From JBBATK01 sp046297095 (GTDB lineage Bacteria > Bacteroidota > Ignavibacteria > Kapaibacteriales > NICIL-2), in contig JBKCNS010000001.1 in NCBI GenBank assembly GCA_046297095.1, positions 1-64,000 on the forward strand: a DNA stretch of 64,000 nt. The letters are read 5' to 3'. Shown here one piece after another: positions 16,273-24,352 of this stretch. The notes under the pieces were generated by a model. The model was given only the letters and a program-made list of their open reading frames with translations, was not told where the DNA came from and ran no database searches. Each line of letters opens with the position of its first letter. The first letter of the stretch is position 1. The translations under genes and the position numbers were made by a program.

Positions 16273-17322
16273 CTATACGCTCTTCTTTGTACCCAGTGCT
16301 TCGGCAACTTGCAAAAGTCTTTCGGCTGCCGATCGGGTTTGCGCGGTAGAAACCTGATGATGAAACACAGCTCGAATCCACCCGCCGGAGCGGCCTGCGC
16401 TGAATCGTACACCCTTGCGCTCGCAAGCAGACAACACATCCTGAATTCGCACATCGCCCTGCGCCTTGAATACAACGATGTTCGTCTCCGGCACCGATGT
16501 ATCCAAACTGATAACTGCTGAGTTTGCCAGCAACGATGCAAACAGCTTTGCATTCTCGTGATCGCGCGCAAGTTTCTCTCGGTGATACTTCAATGCATAT
16601 CGTCCGGCAGCGGCTAACACACCCACTTGCCGCATACCGCCACCAAGTATCTTTCTCCAACGGCGAGCTACACGCATCTGCTCTTTGGTGCCCACGAGCA
16701 TAGATCCTGCCGGCGCGCCTAGCCCTTTAGACAAACACACGGACAAGGTATCAAAGGTTTTGCCGAAGGTTCGAAGCGATATGCCCGATGCAACTTCCGC
16801 GTTCCAAATGCGCGCACCATCGCAGTGCAATGCGATACCGTGGTTAGATCGCAATGAGCCTATGGCCTTTAGGTACTTGGCTGTCATGAGCGTACCGCCA
16901 TGACGGTTGTGGGAGTTCTCCCAGCAAATGAGTTTTGTTCGCGGATAATAATACGCGTCCGGGCGTATAGCGGCCACAATATCTTCGGGACGCATCATGC
17001 CTTTCTCAGACGGAACACAATGCAATTGCACACGCGCAATGATGGAAGGTGCCGTGGTTTCGTAATGAAAAATGTGCGACTCCGCTTCCACGATCACTTC
17101 GTCGCCGGTGCCGGCGTGCAGCGCAATACCAATCTGATTGCCCATGCAACCGGTGGGTACAAACAGCGCATCCTGCTTGCCGAACAAATCAGCCACTTCT
17201 TCCTGCAATGCATTAACGGTGGGATCCTCGGAGAACACATCATCGCCCACCGCTGCGTTCGCCATAGCTCGGCGCATTCCGGGTGTGGGAGTGGTTACTG
17301 TATCGCTGCGTAAATCAATCAT
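16273..17322 (-). CDS. ltaE: Low-specificity L-threonine aldolase (PLP-dependent)
   Basis: 349 residues. The enzyme splits threonine or allo-threonine to glycine and acetaldehyde using pyridoxal phosphate. The N terminus MIDLRSDTVTTPTPGMRRAM and the segment GDDVFSEDPTVNALQ are near-invariant in this family. The PLP lysine is in SVCLSKGLGAPAGSMLVG, about residue 200, and the cofactor-binding Asp is in ALHCDGARIWNA. Length and order of motifs are normal. The gene stands 38 bases from the next gene upstream (17361), on the same strand. Confidence 0.93.
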   Translation of the reverse strand: MIDLRSDTVTTPTPGMRRAMANAAVGDDVFSEDPTVNALQEEVADLFGKQDALFVPTGCMGNQIGIALHAGTGDEVIVEAESHIFHYETTAPSIIARVQLHCVPSEKGMMRPEDIVAAIRPDAYYYPRTKLICWENSHNRHGGTLMTAKYLKAIGSLRSNHGIALHCDGARIWNAEVASGISLRTFGKTFDTLSVCLSKGLGAPAGSMLVGTKEQMRVARRWRKILGGGMRQVGVLAAAGRYALKYHREKLARDHENAKLFASLLANSAVISLDTSVPETNIVVFKAQGDVRIQDVLSACERKGVRFSAGRSGGWIRAVFHHQVSTAQTRSAAERLLQVAEALGTKKSV

Positions 17323-17360
17323 CCCTTCGATCCTCTATTATTTGTGTACGTGTGCGCGAA

Positions 17361-17708
17361 TCATGCGGCGTCGGTGTCGGGCGCTGTTGCTGTTGCCGGT
17401 TCCGCGTGCACTATGGAGTCTGCGGCAGGGCCCGACTGCGCTTCCTTCAAACTCTGAAAGCCATAGTGCGCCACTTTGATTTCGAACTCCATCTGCTTCG
17501 TATACAAATGTGCATACTTCTCGTTTGCGGGTTCCACAACACGCACCTTCGCCCAGCAGCCGCCTTTGAACTCGGTGATGTCGGCCACATACGTCGGTTC
17601 ATCATTCATACTCACTAAGTATCTGCCGCCCTGTTCAGGTCGTTCTTCTTTGGGTAATACTTCGTGATAGTGCTTTATCTCTCTATCCTTTACCGGAACC
17701 TTTTGCAT
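17361..17708 (-). CDS. Small hypothetical protein, no recognised domain
   Basis: 115 residues, no signal peptide or membrane helix. The first 90 residues are charged and contain VADITEFKGGCWAKVRVVEP followed by YTKQMEFEIKVAHYGFQSL. The tail is low complexity (Ala, Thr, Pro). The coding call rests on a good ribosome-binding site (AAGGA a few bases before the ATG), an ordered amino-acid pattern and a tight position before the threonine aldolase gene. The beta-strand-like alternation may suggest a small OB- or SH3-like fold, but this is a guess. I do not recognise the family. Confidence 0.65.
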   Translation of the reverse strand: MQKVPVKDREIKHYHEVLPKEERPEQGGRYLVSMNDEPTYVADITEFKGGCWAKVRVVEPANEKYAHLYTKQMEFEIKVAHYGFQSLKEAQSGPAADSIVHAEPATATAPDTDAA

Positions 17709-17770
17709 GATCGTCCTTTTGTGATATCTATTGATGATTGTATTGCTTGATTCATAGCCGGCTTATTACA

Positions 17771-17826
17771 TACTCACTTCTCAATACTCACTACTCACTA
17801 CTCACCACTCACTACTCACTACTCAC
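17771..17826. repeat. Heptanucleotide tandem repeat, eight units
   Basis: Eight 7-base units close to tactcac occupy 17771-17826; five match exactly and a sixth differs only in its first base (cactcac). They fill part of the 251-base gap between the small hypothetical gene and the TPR gene. Nothing else is recognisable in that gap. Confidence 0.9.
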
Positions 17827-17959
17827 AGCTCGGGCATTACCCACACACTTATCGTCTTCTATTTCTACTGCGCCTCGAACCGAAGCTCTGCGCATAGGTA
17901 CCTCGAGAAAATTCGCCGCCAAACACAGCATCACAGCATCTCAGCAGCACACATTACGC

Positions 17960-19186
17960 TTAATACATGTACCTGCTGAATCTGTTCTTCGTCGACATTT
18001 CGAAGGGATGTTCCTTCATCCAGGCAAGTAGCCGCTGATAGTTTTTCTTGTTGGCATCAAAGTACGCTTTGGCTTCCAGTGGCTTAGCGAACTGCATCAG
18101 GTACACAACATACGAGCTGTGCAATCCTGCATCCAGTAGTGTTTTGTGCCTCTCTATTGCCGCGTTGGGATAGAGTGCATCGTAGCCGCGCTTGTACCAC
18201 TCTTTGATAAACACCGTTTGCATGGTATCGATGCTGAGCAGGGGAATTTCGAAATCCTGAAAGAAGCGAAGCTTGGCTGCGCCTAAGGTCATGAGCTCAT
18301 CGAAACGATCCTCGAACGATACTTCCACCGGAGTAGAAGCATCGGCAGATCCCTTGCGCGCCAGGCTGTAATTCATCGCGTTGGATGTACGGAAATCCTC
18401 GTAGGTACGCATGTGCATTCGGTAGATCAAATCAGAGATGATCGAAAGTCTGGACGGATTGGGATCTACATTCATCAGCACTTCGCCATAGAGCAACGTC
18501 CAAATACGTTCGCTGCCCTGCGAGTATGAGCGCGCCGCCCAATAGTAGTTCATGTGATATCCGGGATCCACCTGAATACCCTCTTCGAATTCATCGGCAG
18601 CTTCGTCCAAACGGCGGGCTTGAATGTACAACATGCCGCGCTCCATGTGCAAGCGCCCCGACTGCGGAAATCGCTTGATACCATCGTCGATAACCATTCG
18701 AGCGCCCGATGTATCATCCTGTTCGGCACGAAGATTCGAGAGCAACTGATAGTACTTGTCGATGGCTTTGGGATGAGGGAGAATTTCCCGCAGTATACTC
18801 TCGGCGCTATCGAAGGTACGTTTCGCTGCAAAAGCCAGAGCCATTTCGTAGCGCACCTCGATACGAGTTATATCAAGAGCATAGGCCTTTCGAAACTCTG
18901 TAATAGCACTATCGTATTGCTTGTCGTTGAAATGGTCCAGAGCAACTTTTAGAAGCCGCACGCGCTCGGGATTGTCTTTTGTTACGGCCTGCTGCGCCGC
19001 TGCCGGAACGGCAGGCGCAGCAGCCGTGGTAACAACCATCACAGCTACGAAGATCATGATCACGCGCAATGCTTGCACGCAGCCGCCGGCCCGAGAGGTA
19101 CCTGCAAAGCCGGGCCTAAAGATGGCAGCTACGGGAAGTAACTCCGCACTCAAGGCATGGACGTTTGAATCAGTGTGTGCTTTCAT
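17960..19186 (-). CDS. Exported tetratricopeptide-repeat protein
   Basis: Up to 408 residues. A hydrophobic segment (VIMIFVAVMVVTTAAAPAVPAAAQ) near residues 42-66 looks like a signal peptide, so the true start may be downstream of the ATG at 19186. TPR units follow: ALDHFNDKQYDSAITEFRKAYALD, then a second unit around ALAFAAKRTFDSAESILREIL, and a third around MLYIQARRLDEAADEFEEGIQVDP. The C-terminal half has no recognised domain. TPR proteins mediate protein contacts; the partner here is unknown. The stretch from 19187 to the SDR stop is rich in GATG-type simple sequence. Confidence 0.7.
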   Translation of the reverse strand: MKAHTDSNVHALSAELLPVAAIFRPGFAGTSRAGGCVQALRVIMIFVAVMVVTTAAAPAVPAAAQQAVTKDNPERVRLLKVALDHFNDKQYDSAITEFRKAYALDITRIEVRYEMALAFAAKRTFDSAESILREILPHPKAIDKYYQLLSNLRAEQDDTSGARMVIDDGIKRFPQSGRLHMERGMLYIQARRLDEAADEFEEGIQVDPGYHMNYYWAARSYSQGSERIWTLLYGEVLMNVDPNPSRLSIISDLIYRMHMRTYEDFRTSNAMNYSLARKGSADASTPVEVSFEDRFDELMTLGAAKLRFFQDFEIPLLSIDTMQTVFIKEWYKRGYDALYPNAAIERHKTLLDAGLHSSYVVYLMQFAKPLEAKAYFDANKKNYQRLLAWMKEHPFEMSTKNRFSRYMY

Positions 19187-19303
19187 GCTTCCCGTTCGTG
19201 ACGATGTGTGTACGATGACATTCGTGATGATGCTCCTGATAGTGTTTGCGATGATGTTCGTAATGCTGTCTATGCAAACGAGTTCCCGTGTTCCTTCAAA
19301 GCG

Positions 19304-20092
19304 CTAGAATCCGTATTGCGTGAAGCCGCCGTCTACCGCCAAGCACTGCCCGGTGATATACGACGACGCCGGCATACAGAAAAATGTAACGGCGTGAGCA
19401 ACTTCCTCCGGTGTACCCACTCGTTTCATGGGTGTTCGCAGGAGCACTTCATGGTAGTACGCTTCATTGCCCAACACGCCCTCGGTAAGAGGAGTACGAA
19501 TGTACCATGGTGCAACGGAATTAACGCGAATTCCATCGCCCGCCCATTCCACAGCCCAGTACCTGGACAGATGGATGAGCGCGGCCTTTGTCATGGAATA
19601 TGGTGCTCCGGTGCGCGCATAGGTTAAGCCATTGGTAGATGCCACGTTCACCACTGCCGCCCCACCGGCCAGTGCCAGTAAGGGATGCAAACCTTTGGTT
19701 AAATCGAAGGCCGAAAGAAGATTGGTACGCAGCAGAAAGTCAACTTCGTCGGCACTGTATTCCACTGTGCGTTTGCGAATATTCGTGCCTACATTATTCA
19801 CAAGGATATGCAGTGGACGATCTGCCTCAGATAAAAGCTCTATGCACCGGGCTCTGGCCTTGGCATCGGCTACATCGCATTCAATAGTGTGTACATTCAA
19901 CCCCGCCTGCGCGAACTGCTGCTGCACGGTCTGCAAATCGTTGCTCGAGCGAGCAAGTATGCTAACCTCTGCACCGAATCGCGCAAGCTCTTCGGCGATG
20001 GCTTTGCCTATACCTTTGGTACCACCTGTTACCACCGCACGCTTACCATGCAAAGACCAAACGGTATCTATGTGAGCCGGTTGCGTACTCAT
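19304..20092 (-). CDS. Short-chain dehydrogenase/reductase (tropinone-reductase-like)
   Basis: 262 residues. The NAD(P)-binding TGGTKGIGKAIAEEL lies near residue 22, NNVGTNIRK is the family NNAG-type motif, the catalytic Ser is in VVNVASTNG, and Tyr/Lys are in YSMTK near residues 164-168. NNVGTN followed by RK and a Tyr is a pattern of the tropinone-reductase-like subgroup. The substrate cannot be read from sequence. Its start codon overlaps the fumarase stop (ATGA at 20089-20092), suggesting translational coupling with fumC, although no pathway link is obvious. Confidence 0.88.
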   Translation of the reverse strand: MSTQPAHIDTVWSLHGKRAVVTGGTKGIGKAIAEELARFGAEVSILARSSNDLQTVQQQFAQAGLNVHTIECDVADAKARARCIELLSEADRPLHILVNNVGTNIRKRTVEYSADEVDFLLRTNLLSAFDLTKGLHPLLALAGGAAVVNVASTNGLTYARTGAPYSMTKAALIHLSRYWAVEWAGDGIRVNSVAPWYIRTPLTEGVLGNEAYYHEVLLRTPMKRVGTPEEVAHAVTFFCMPASSYITGQCLAVDGGFTQYGF

Positions 20093-21474
20093 GCACGGGG
20101 CCCTAACATGTCTTCGGGGCGTACCAGCGTATCGAAGGTGTCGCCATCCAGAATGTTCAACTCGATGGCAGCGTCGCGAAGCGTGCCGCCGGTCTTGTGA
20201 GCATGCTTGGCAATCTTGGCCGCGTTATCATATCCTATATGACTGTTCAGCGCTGTCACCAGCATCAAGGTATTGCGATTGTAATATTCCAGCTTTGTGG
20301 CATTGGCCTCTATTCCCTGCGCACAGTGCTCATCGAACATGGTGCAGGTATCGCTAAGCAATCGAACGCTCTGCAAAAAGTTGTAGATGATTACCGGCTT
20401 GAACACATTGAGTTCAAAATTGCCTGAGGCTCCGCCAATATTGATGGCAACATCGTTGCCCATTACTTGCGCCGCTACCATGGTCATTGCCTCGCTTTGC
20501 GTGGGATTCACTTTGCCCGGCATGATCGACGAGCCTGGTTCGTTTTCCGGAATAAAAATCTCGTTGAGTCCGCAGCGAGGTCCCGATGCCAGCCAGCGAA
20601 CATCGTTGGCAATCTTCATCAATGATGCAGCCAGTGTTTTCAGCGCTCCATGCGCAAATACCAATGCGTCGTGCGCAGCCAACGACTCAAACTTATTCGG
20701 TGCACTCACAAAGGGCAGGCCGGTGTATTCGGCAATCTTTGCAGCGCTTCGAACCGCGAATTCGGGATGGGTGTTAAGCCCTGTGCCAACGGCCGTTCCG
20801 CCAAGCGCGAGTTCGTAAATGCCGTCAAGGCTCATACGAATGCGCGCAAGATCGTTCGTCAGCTGTTGTGCATATCCGCCGAATTCCTGGCCCAAGGTTA
20901 CGGGCGTAGCATCCATCAAGTGAGTACGTCCACTCTTGATATAGCCGGCGAACTCCACGCTCTTGGCCGCAAGGGTATCGCGAAGTTTGGTCACTGCAGG
21001 TAGTAGGCGATGCACCATTTGCTCTGCTGCGGCAATGTGCATTGCGGTGGGATAGGTGTCGTTTGAACTCTGCGCTTTGTTAACATCGTCGTTGGGATGT
21101 ATGGGCTTCTTCGAACCCATTTCTCCACCGGCCAATTCAATGGCTCTATTCGAGATTACCTCGTTGGTATTCATGTTTGTTTGGGTACCCGATCCCGTTT
21201 GCCACACCGAGAGAGGAAAGTGCTCGTCCAGTGCTCCGCTGATTACTTCGTCTGCGGCAGAGGCAATCAACTGATACTTCTCCTGCGAAAGTGTTCCAAG
21301 ATCCGTATTCACCGCAGCCGCGGCCTTTTTCAGAATACCCAATGCGCGTATCAACTCACGCGGCATTTTTTCTATACCAATGGCAAAGTGATGAAGTGAG
21401 CGCGCGGTTTGCGCGCCGTAGTATTTATCCGAGGGAACTTCGATGCTTCCCATTGTATCCGATTCAATACGCAT
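20089..21474 (-). CDS. fumC: Class II fumarate hydratase FumC
   Basis: 461 residues, normal for class II fumarase, which interconverts fumarate and malate in the TCA cycle without an iron-sulphur cluster. Seen are MGSIEVPSDKYYGAQTARS at the N terminus, the substrate-site WQTGSGTQTNMNTNEVI, HPNDDVNKAQSSNDTYPTAM, and the superfamily signature GSSIMPGKVNP near residue 312. All key segments are present. A perfect 12-bp palindrome (21529-21540) lies upstream. The downstream SDR overlaps it by four bases. Confidence 0.97.
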   Translation of the reverse strand: MRIESDTMGSIEVPSDKYYGAQTARSLHHFAIGIEKMPRELIRALGILKKAAAAVNTDLGTLSQEKYQLIASAADEVISGALDEHFPLSVWQTGSGTQTNMNTNEVISNRAIELAGGEMGSKKPIHPNDDVNKAQSSNDTYPTAMHIAAAEQMVHRLLPAVTKLRDTLAAKSVEFAGYIKSGRTHLMDATPVTLGQEFGGYAQQLTNDLARIRMSLDGIYELALGGTAVGTGLNTHPEFAVRSAAKIAEYTGLPFVSAPNKFESLAAHDALVFAHGALKTLAASLMKIANDVRWLASGPRCGLNEIFIPENEPGSSIMPGKVNPTQSEAMTMVAAQVMGNDVAINIGGASGNFELNVFKPVIIYNFLQSVRLLSDTCTMFDEHCAQGIEANATKLEYYNRNTLMLVTALNSHIGYDNAAKIAKHAHKTGGTLRDAAIELNILDGDTFDTLVRPEDMLGPRA

Positions 21475-21528
21475 AAAACAACTGATGTAATGGTGTGATA
21501 AACGACGGTGTGAAAAATGATTTTCTGA

Positions 21529-21540
21529 ATTGATATCAAT
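21529..21540. promoter_or_regulatory. 12-bp palindrome upstream of fumC, possible operator
   Basis: ATTGATATCAAT is a perfect palindrome 55 bases before the fumC ATG. It resembles two CRP/FNR-type TTGAT half-sites without the usual four-base spacer, so a specific regulator cannot be assigned. Confidence 0.3.
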
Positions 21541-21608
21541 GTGTGACCGAGAGCGCTCTGACGCTGTTTCCGAAGCCCCATGCGTCTCGGAAATCCGCAG
21601 CTGCGAAC

Positions 21609-22457
21609 CTACCGAATTCCGATGGCAACCGACACAAATAAGCCGTTAAAATCCTTCATGGGTTTACCTCGAACGCTCTCCAGACCCTCGCCACCAAATG
21701 GTATGATGTAATAGCGAGCATCAATGGTAGCGTAACTTTTCTCCGAGCTTTCGATAATCATACCCGCTCCCACAAACCCGGCGGGACGATAATAGGTATC
21801 AGCATATCCCAAGGAACTGAAAAGATCACCATTTACCGGATCGTAGGGCGCACGCACCACAGCCGAAGCACCTGCTCCCACCGAGATATACGGGGCAATG
21901 TTGTCTGCCACATACTCCTTGGGAATATTGTACCGCGTACCCAGGCACAACGGCAAGATGAACAAACGATTGATCTTGTTCGGCACGTACACGATAAACG
22001 TGTAGGGGTCCTGCAGCTCCAGCTCGCTGGTGTTTCGCGCACCCGATAGGGCAAAGTCCGCGAACACAGACCAATTGGGAGACACCTGATAATCGTAACC
22101 CAAACCCAAACCGTACCCATTACCCGATATCATCAAGCGAATAAAAAAACTTGATGGATCGGAAAGAACCGCTCGCGAACGGCCCGTGAGCGGAACCGGG
22201 CTTTCAAACACATAAATACTATCGTCGGGAACTTTCGGTGCGGAACTTGTGTCAGCGACGGAACTGCTTCTCGCGGCTGCTCGGGGCTCTCCTTTAATAG
22301 CTGCGGAATCTTTACTGCGGGAGGGCCGTGGGGTACCTGCCGTTGCTACAAACTCTGTCTGAGTTTGGAAACACATACTCGATACTGCATACACCTGTGC
22401 AGCACTGAAGATCAGTGTCACTATACCAACAACGTAGGGTGCCGGAGCCCGTTTCAT
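21609..22457 (-). CDS. Outer-membrane beta-barrel protein, function unknown
   Basis: 282 residues from ATG at 22457. An N-terminal signal peptide (PYVVGIVTLIFSAAQVYA) is followed by a Ser/Ala/Lys-rich linker and then alternating strands with aromatic ends: FIRLMISGNGYGLGLGYDYQ, NWSVFADFALSGA, APYISVGAGASAVV. It ends GLFVSVAIGIR, a typical barrel last strand. I infer an 8-strand class outer-membrane protein. The frame is open to 22484, but a promoter core at 22486-22493 would put transcription start downstream of that ATG, favouring 22457. Confidence 0.7.
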   Translation of the reverse strand: MKRAPAPYVVGIVTLIFSAAQVYAVSSMCFQTQTEFVATAGTPRPSRSKDSAAIKGEPRAAARSSSVADTSSAPKVPDDSIYVFESPVPLTGRSRAVLSDPSSFFIRLMISGNGYGLGLGYDYQVSPNWSVFADFALSGARNTSELELQDPYTFIVYVPNKINRLFILPLCLGTRYNIPKEYVADNIAPYISVGAGASAVVRAPYDPVNGDLFSSLGYADTYYRPAGFVGAGMIIESSEKSYATIDARYYIIPFGGEGLESVRGKPMKDFNGLFVSVAIGIR

Positions 22458-22485
22458 GAGCGGTTGCGAGCAGTTGATGAGCATG

Positions 22486-22493
22486 CAAAACTA
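22486..22493 (-). promoter_or_regulatory. Candidate promoter -7 element for the beta-barrel gene
   Basis: Minus strand TAGTTTTG followed by C, exact TAnnTTTGC, 28 bases before the ATG at 22457. The same octamer occurs before rsmG. No TTG seen at -33. Confidence 0.45.
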
Positions 22494-22539
22494 CCACCGA
22501 AGACGTATGTGCTCCCCGCTTCGTGGCTCGCCTTCGGGC

Positions 22540-22571
22540 AAAAAAAAAGACTGTTCCGAAGAACAGTCTTT
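22540..22571 (-). terminator. Intrinsic terminator of the sigma factor gene (UUCG tetraloop)
   Basis: An 11-bp perfect stem (22561-22571 with 22546-22556) closed by TTCG on the minus strand, followed by a T run. It lies 19 bases after the sigma factor stop. Confidence 0.92.
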
Positions 22572-22589
22572 TATAGATTTTTTTGAGAT

Positions 22590-23453
22590 TTAGCCAAGAT
22601 AGGTTCGCAGAGACTTGGAACGCGATGCATGACGCAAGCGGCGAATTGCTTTCTCTTTGATTTGGCGTACGCGCTCGCGGGTTAGGTTGAACTTCTCGCC
22701 AATCTCTTCGAGCGTTAGGCACTGCTTGTCTTCCAAGCCGAAGTACAGACGAATCACTTCCGCTTCGCGCTCGGAAAGGGTTTTCAACACTTGCTGTACT
22801 TCGATACGAAGAGACTCAAGCATGAGGTCCGAATCCGGGGGCGGCTGTAAATCGTTGGGAAGAATATCCAGCAAGCGGTTGTCTTCACCCTGTACAAACG
22901 GGGCGTCTACCGAAAGGTGACGACCGGAGATCTTGATAGTCTCGGCGATCTCGGCAATACTCATTTCCAGCTGCTCTGCCAGCTCGGCTGCCGTTGGTTC
23001 GCGCTCGTACAACTGCTCTAACTCGCTAAACTTTTTACCGATTTTATTGAGGGCACCCACACGATTGAGGGGCAAGCGAACGATACGTGATTGCTCGGCC
23101 AAGGCCTGAAGAATGGATTGACGAATCCACCATACAGCATACGAGATGAACTTAAAACCGCGCGTTTCGTCGAAACGTTTTGCAGCTTTGATCAATCCCA
23201 GGTTGCCTTCGTTGATAAGATCGCCCAGCGACAATCCCTGATTCTGATATTGCTTTGCCACGGATACCACAAAGCGAAGATTGGCTTTTACCAATCGTTC
23301 CAGTGCTGCTTCACCTTCGGCATTGCCTCTGCGGATGGCCTGAGCAAGAACAATCTCATCATTACCCGTAAGAAGCTCCACGCGACCGATCTCTTGAAGA
23401 TACTTGTCGAGCGACTGGCTTTCACGATTCGTGTACTGTTTAGTTATTCTCAT
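22590..23453 (-). CDS. rpoD: Primary-type RNA polymerase sigma factor (RpoD/SigA family)
   Basis: 287 residues, the short form usual in Bacteroidetes: region 1.2 (DKYLQEIGRVELLTG) starts almost at once and region 1.1 is absent. Region 2 holds NLRFVVSVAKQY, GDLINEGNLGLIKAAKRFD and FISYAVWWIRQSILQAL, which bind core and melt the -10 box. Region 3 follows (EREPTAAELAEQLEMS). Region 4 has the helix-turn-helix LTLEEIGEKFNLTRERVRQIKEKAIRRLR. It should read the TAnnTTTG-type promoters noted in this window. A small hairpin (23490-23507) is in its leader. Gene followed by a UUCG-loop terminator. Confidence 0.95.
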   Translation of the reverse strand: MRITKQYTNRESQSLDKYLQEIGRVELLTGNDEIVLAQAIRRGNAEGEAALERLVKANLRFVVSVAKQYQNQGLSLGDLINEGNLGLIKAAKRFDETRGFKFISYAVWWIRQSILQALAEQSRIVRLPLNRVGALNKIGKKFSELEQLYEREPTAAELAEQLEMSIAEIAETIKISGRHLSVDAPFVQGEDNRLLDILPNDLQPPPDSDLMLESLRIEVQQVLKTLSEREAEVIRLYFGLEDKQCLTLEEIGEKFNLTRERVRQIKEKAIRRLRHASRSKSLRTYLG

Positions 23454-23586
23454 GAAGCTACTCTGTGATTAGGTCTGTGATACGTGTATGCCGATCGTCC
23501 TATCGGCGCGCCGTTACCAATTCCGAAGCCCGTCCTGTAGGCCGAGCATCATTGCAACGGTCGTATAGCAACGCTCGGGAAGTTTT

Positions 23587-24333
23587 CTACAAACGAAGCG
23601 CATTTCCATTTATTGTGGAAATATCAAGCCGCGAATATACGACTCTGTGCCGAACCGTGAGCACGGGAAGTCGGCTTTGGCGGGCAATTGCTGCCGTAAC
23701 GGCAAATCGAAATGCATCGGTGGGCGCTAAAGCTGTGGCACGCGGAAGTGCTTGCGCCATGTGCGAGGCATATCTGGGGTGCGCGCCCAGTGGACGCAAC
23801 AGCGAAAGCGCTGCAAGGGCATCTCCCTGCTCATGTTCCGGAATGCACGCGAGCACTTCGCTTAACTGCACAAAGGTGGTATAACACATGCCGGTGGCTA
23901 GAGCACGGCGAAGAAGTGAGGCCGATTCCCTTCTGCATAAAAATGCCGCTAACACATCCGTTTCTACGAGCATGCCATTGCCGGTAGATTCCGGAATTGT
24001 CTCCGGAATTGTTTCCGTACTTGCAGTTCCTTCCGTACCTGTTGCATCTGTTGTGTTTATACCGTGGGCCCAATGCACGGCATCCGTTTCATCCGCATAG
24101 TCATGCGAATCAAGCGCCGAGTTTCCGGCATACCTACCCTGCATATTCAACCCCTGCACCACTACATTCAGCGGAAGCATCTGCACATCCGGTATAAGCG
24201 ACCATTCCGGCGGGAACTCATTCACCGGTGAAATCTCGGCTATGCAACCAGCGTATCGCTGCAATAGTTCGCGCTCGGCCATCGATACGTTTGGGGTACC
24301 GTCCGGTGCTATACGCGCATAGATTTTATCCAT
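23587..24333 (-). CDS. PIN-domain-like protein with unknown N-terminal half
   Basis: 248 residues. From about residue 120 the sequence resembles a PIN nuclease domain: LVETDVLAAFL supplies the first acidic residue, YTTFVQLSEVLA the second, and APTDAFRFAVTAAIARQSRLPVLTV fits the third motif and the strand after it. The usual final D/N-H-F end is altered (RHRVVYSRL). The first 120 residues have no recognised domain and include a Thr/Glu/Gly linker (near GTEGTASTETIPETIPE). No antitoxin gene is next to it, so a toxin role is not supported. It follows the CtpA-type protease gene by 19 bases. Confidence 0.55.
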   Translation of the reverse strand: MDKIYARIAPDGTPNVSMAERELLQRYAGCIAEISPVNEFPPEWSLIPDVQMLPLNVVVQGLNMQGRYAGNSALDSHDYADETDAVHWAHGINTTDATGTEGTASTETIPETIPESTGNGMLVETDVLAAFLCRRESASLLRRALATGMCYTTFVQLSEVLACIPEHEQGDALAALSLLRPLGAHPRYASHMAQALPRATALAPTDAFRFAVTAAIARQSRLPVLTVRHRVVYSRLDISTINGNALRL

Positions 24334-24352
24334 GAGGGAATTCGTGTTGATG

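Noticed and set aside
23587..24333. Toxin of a VapBC-type toxin-antitoxin pair
   Set aside because: No small antitoxin gene is adjacent and the protein is twice the usual toxin length.
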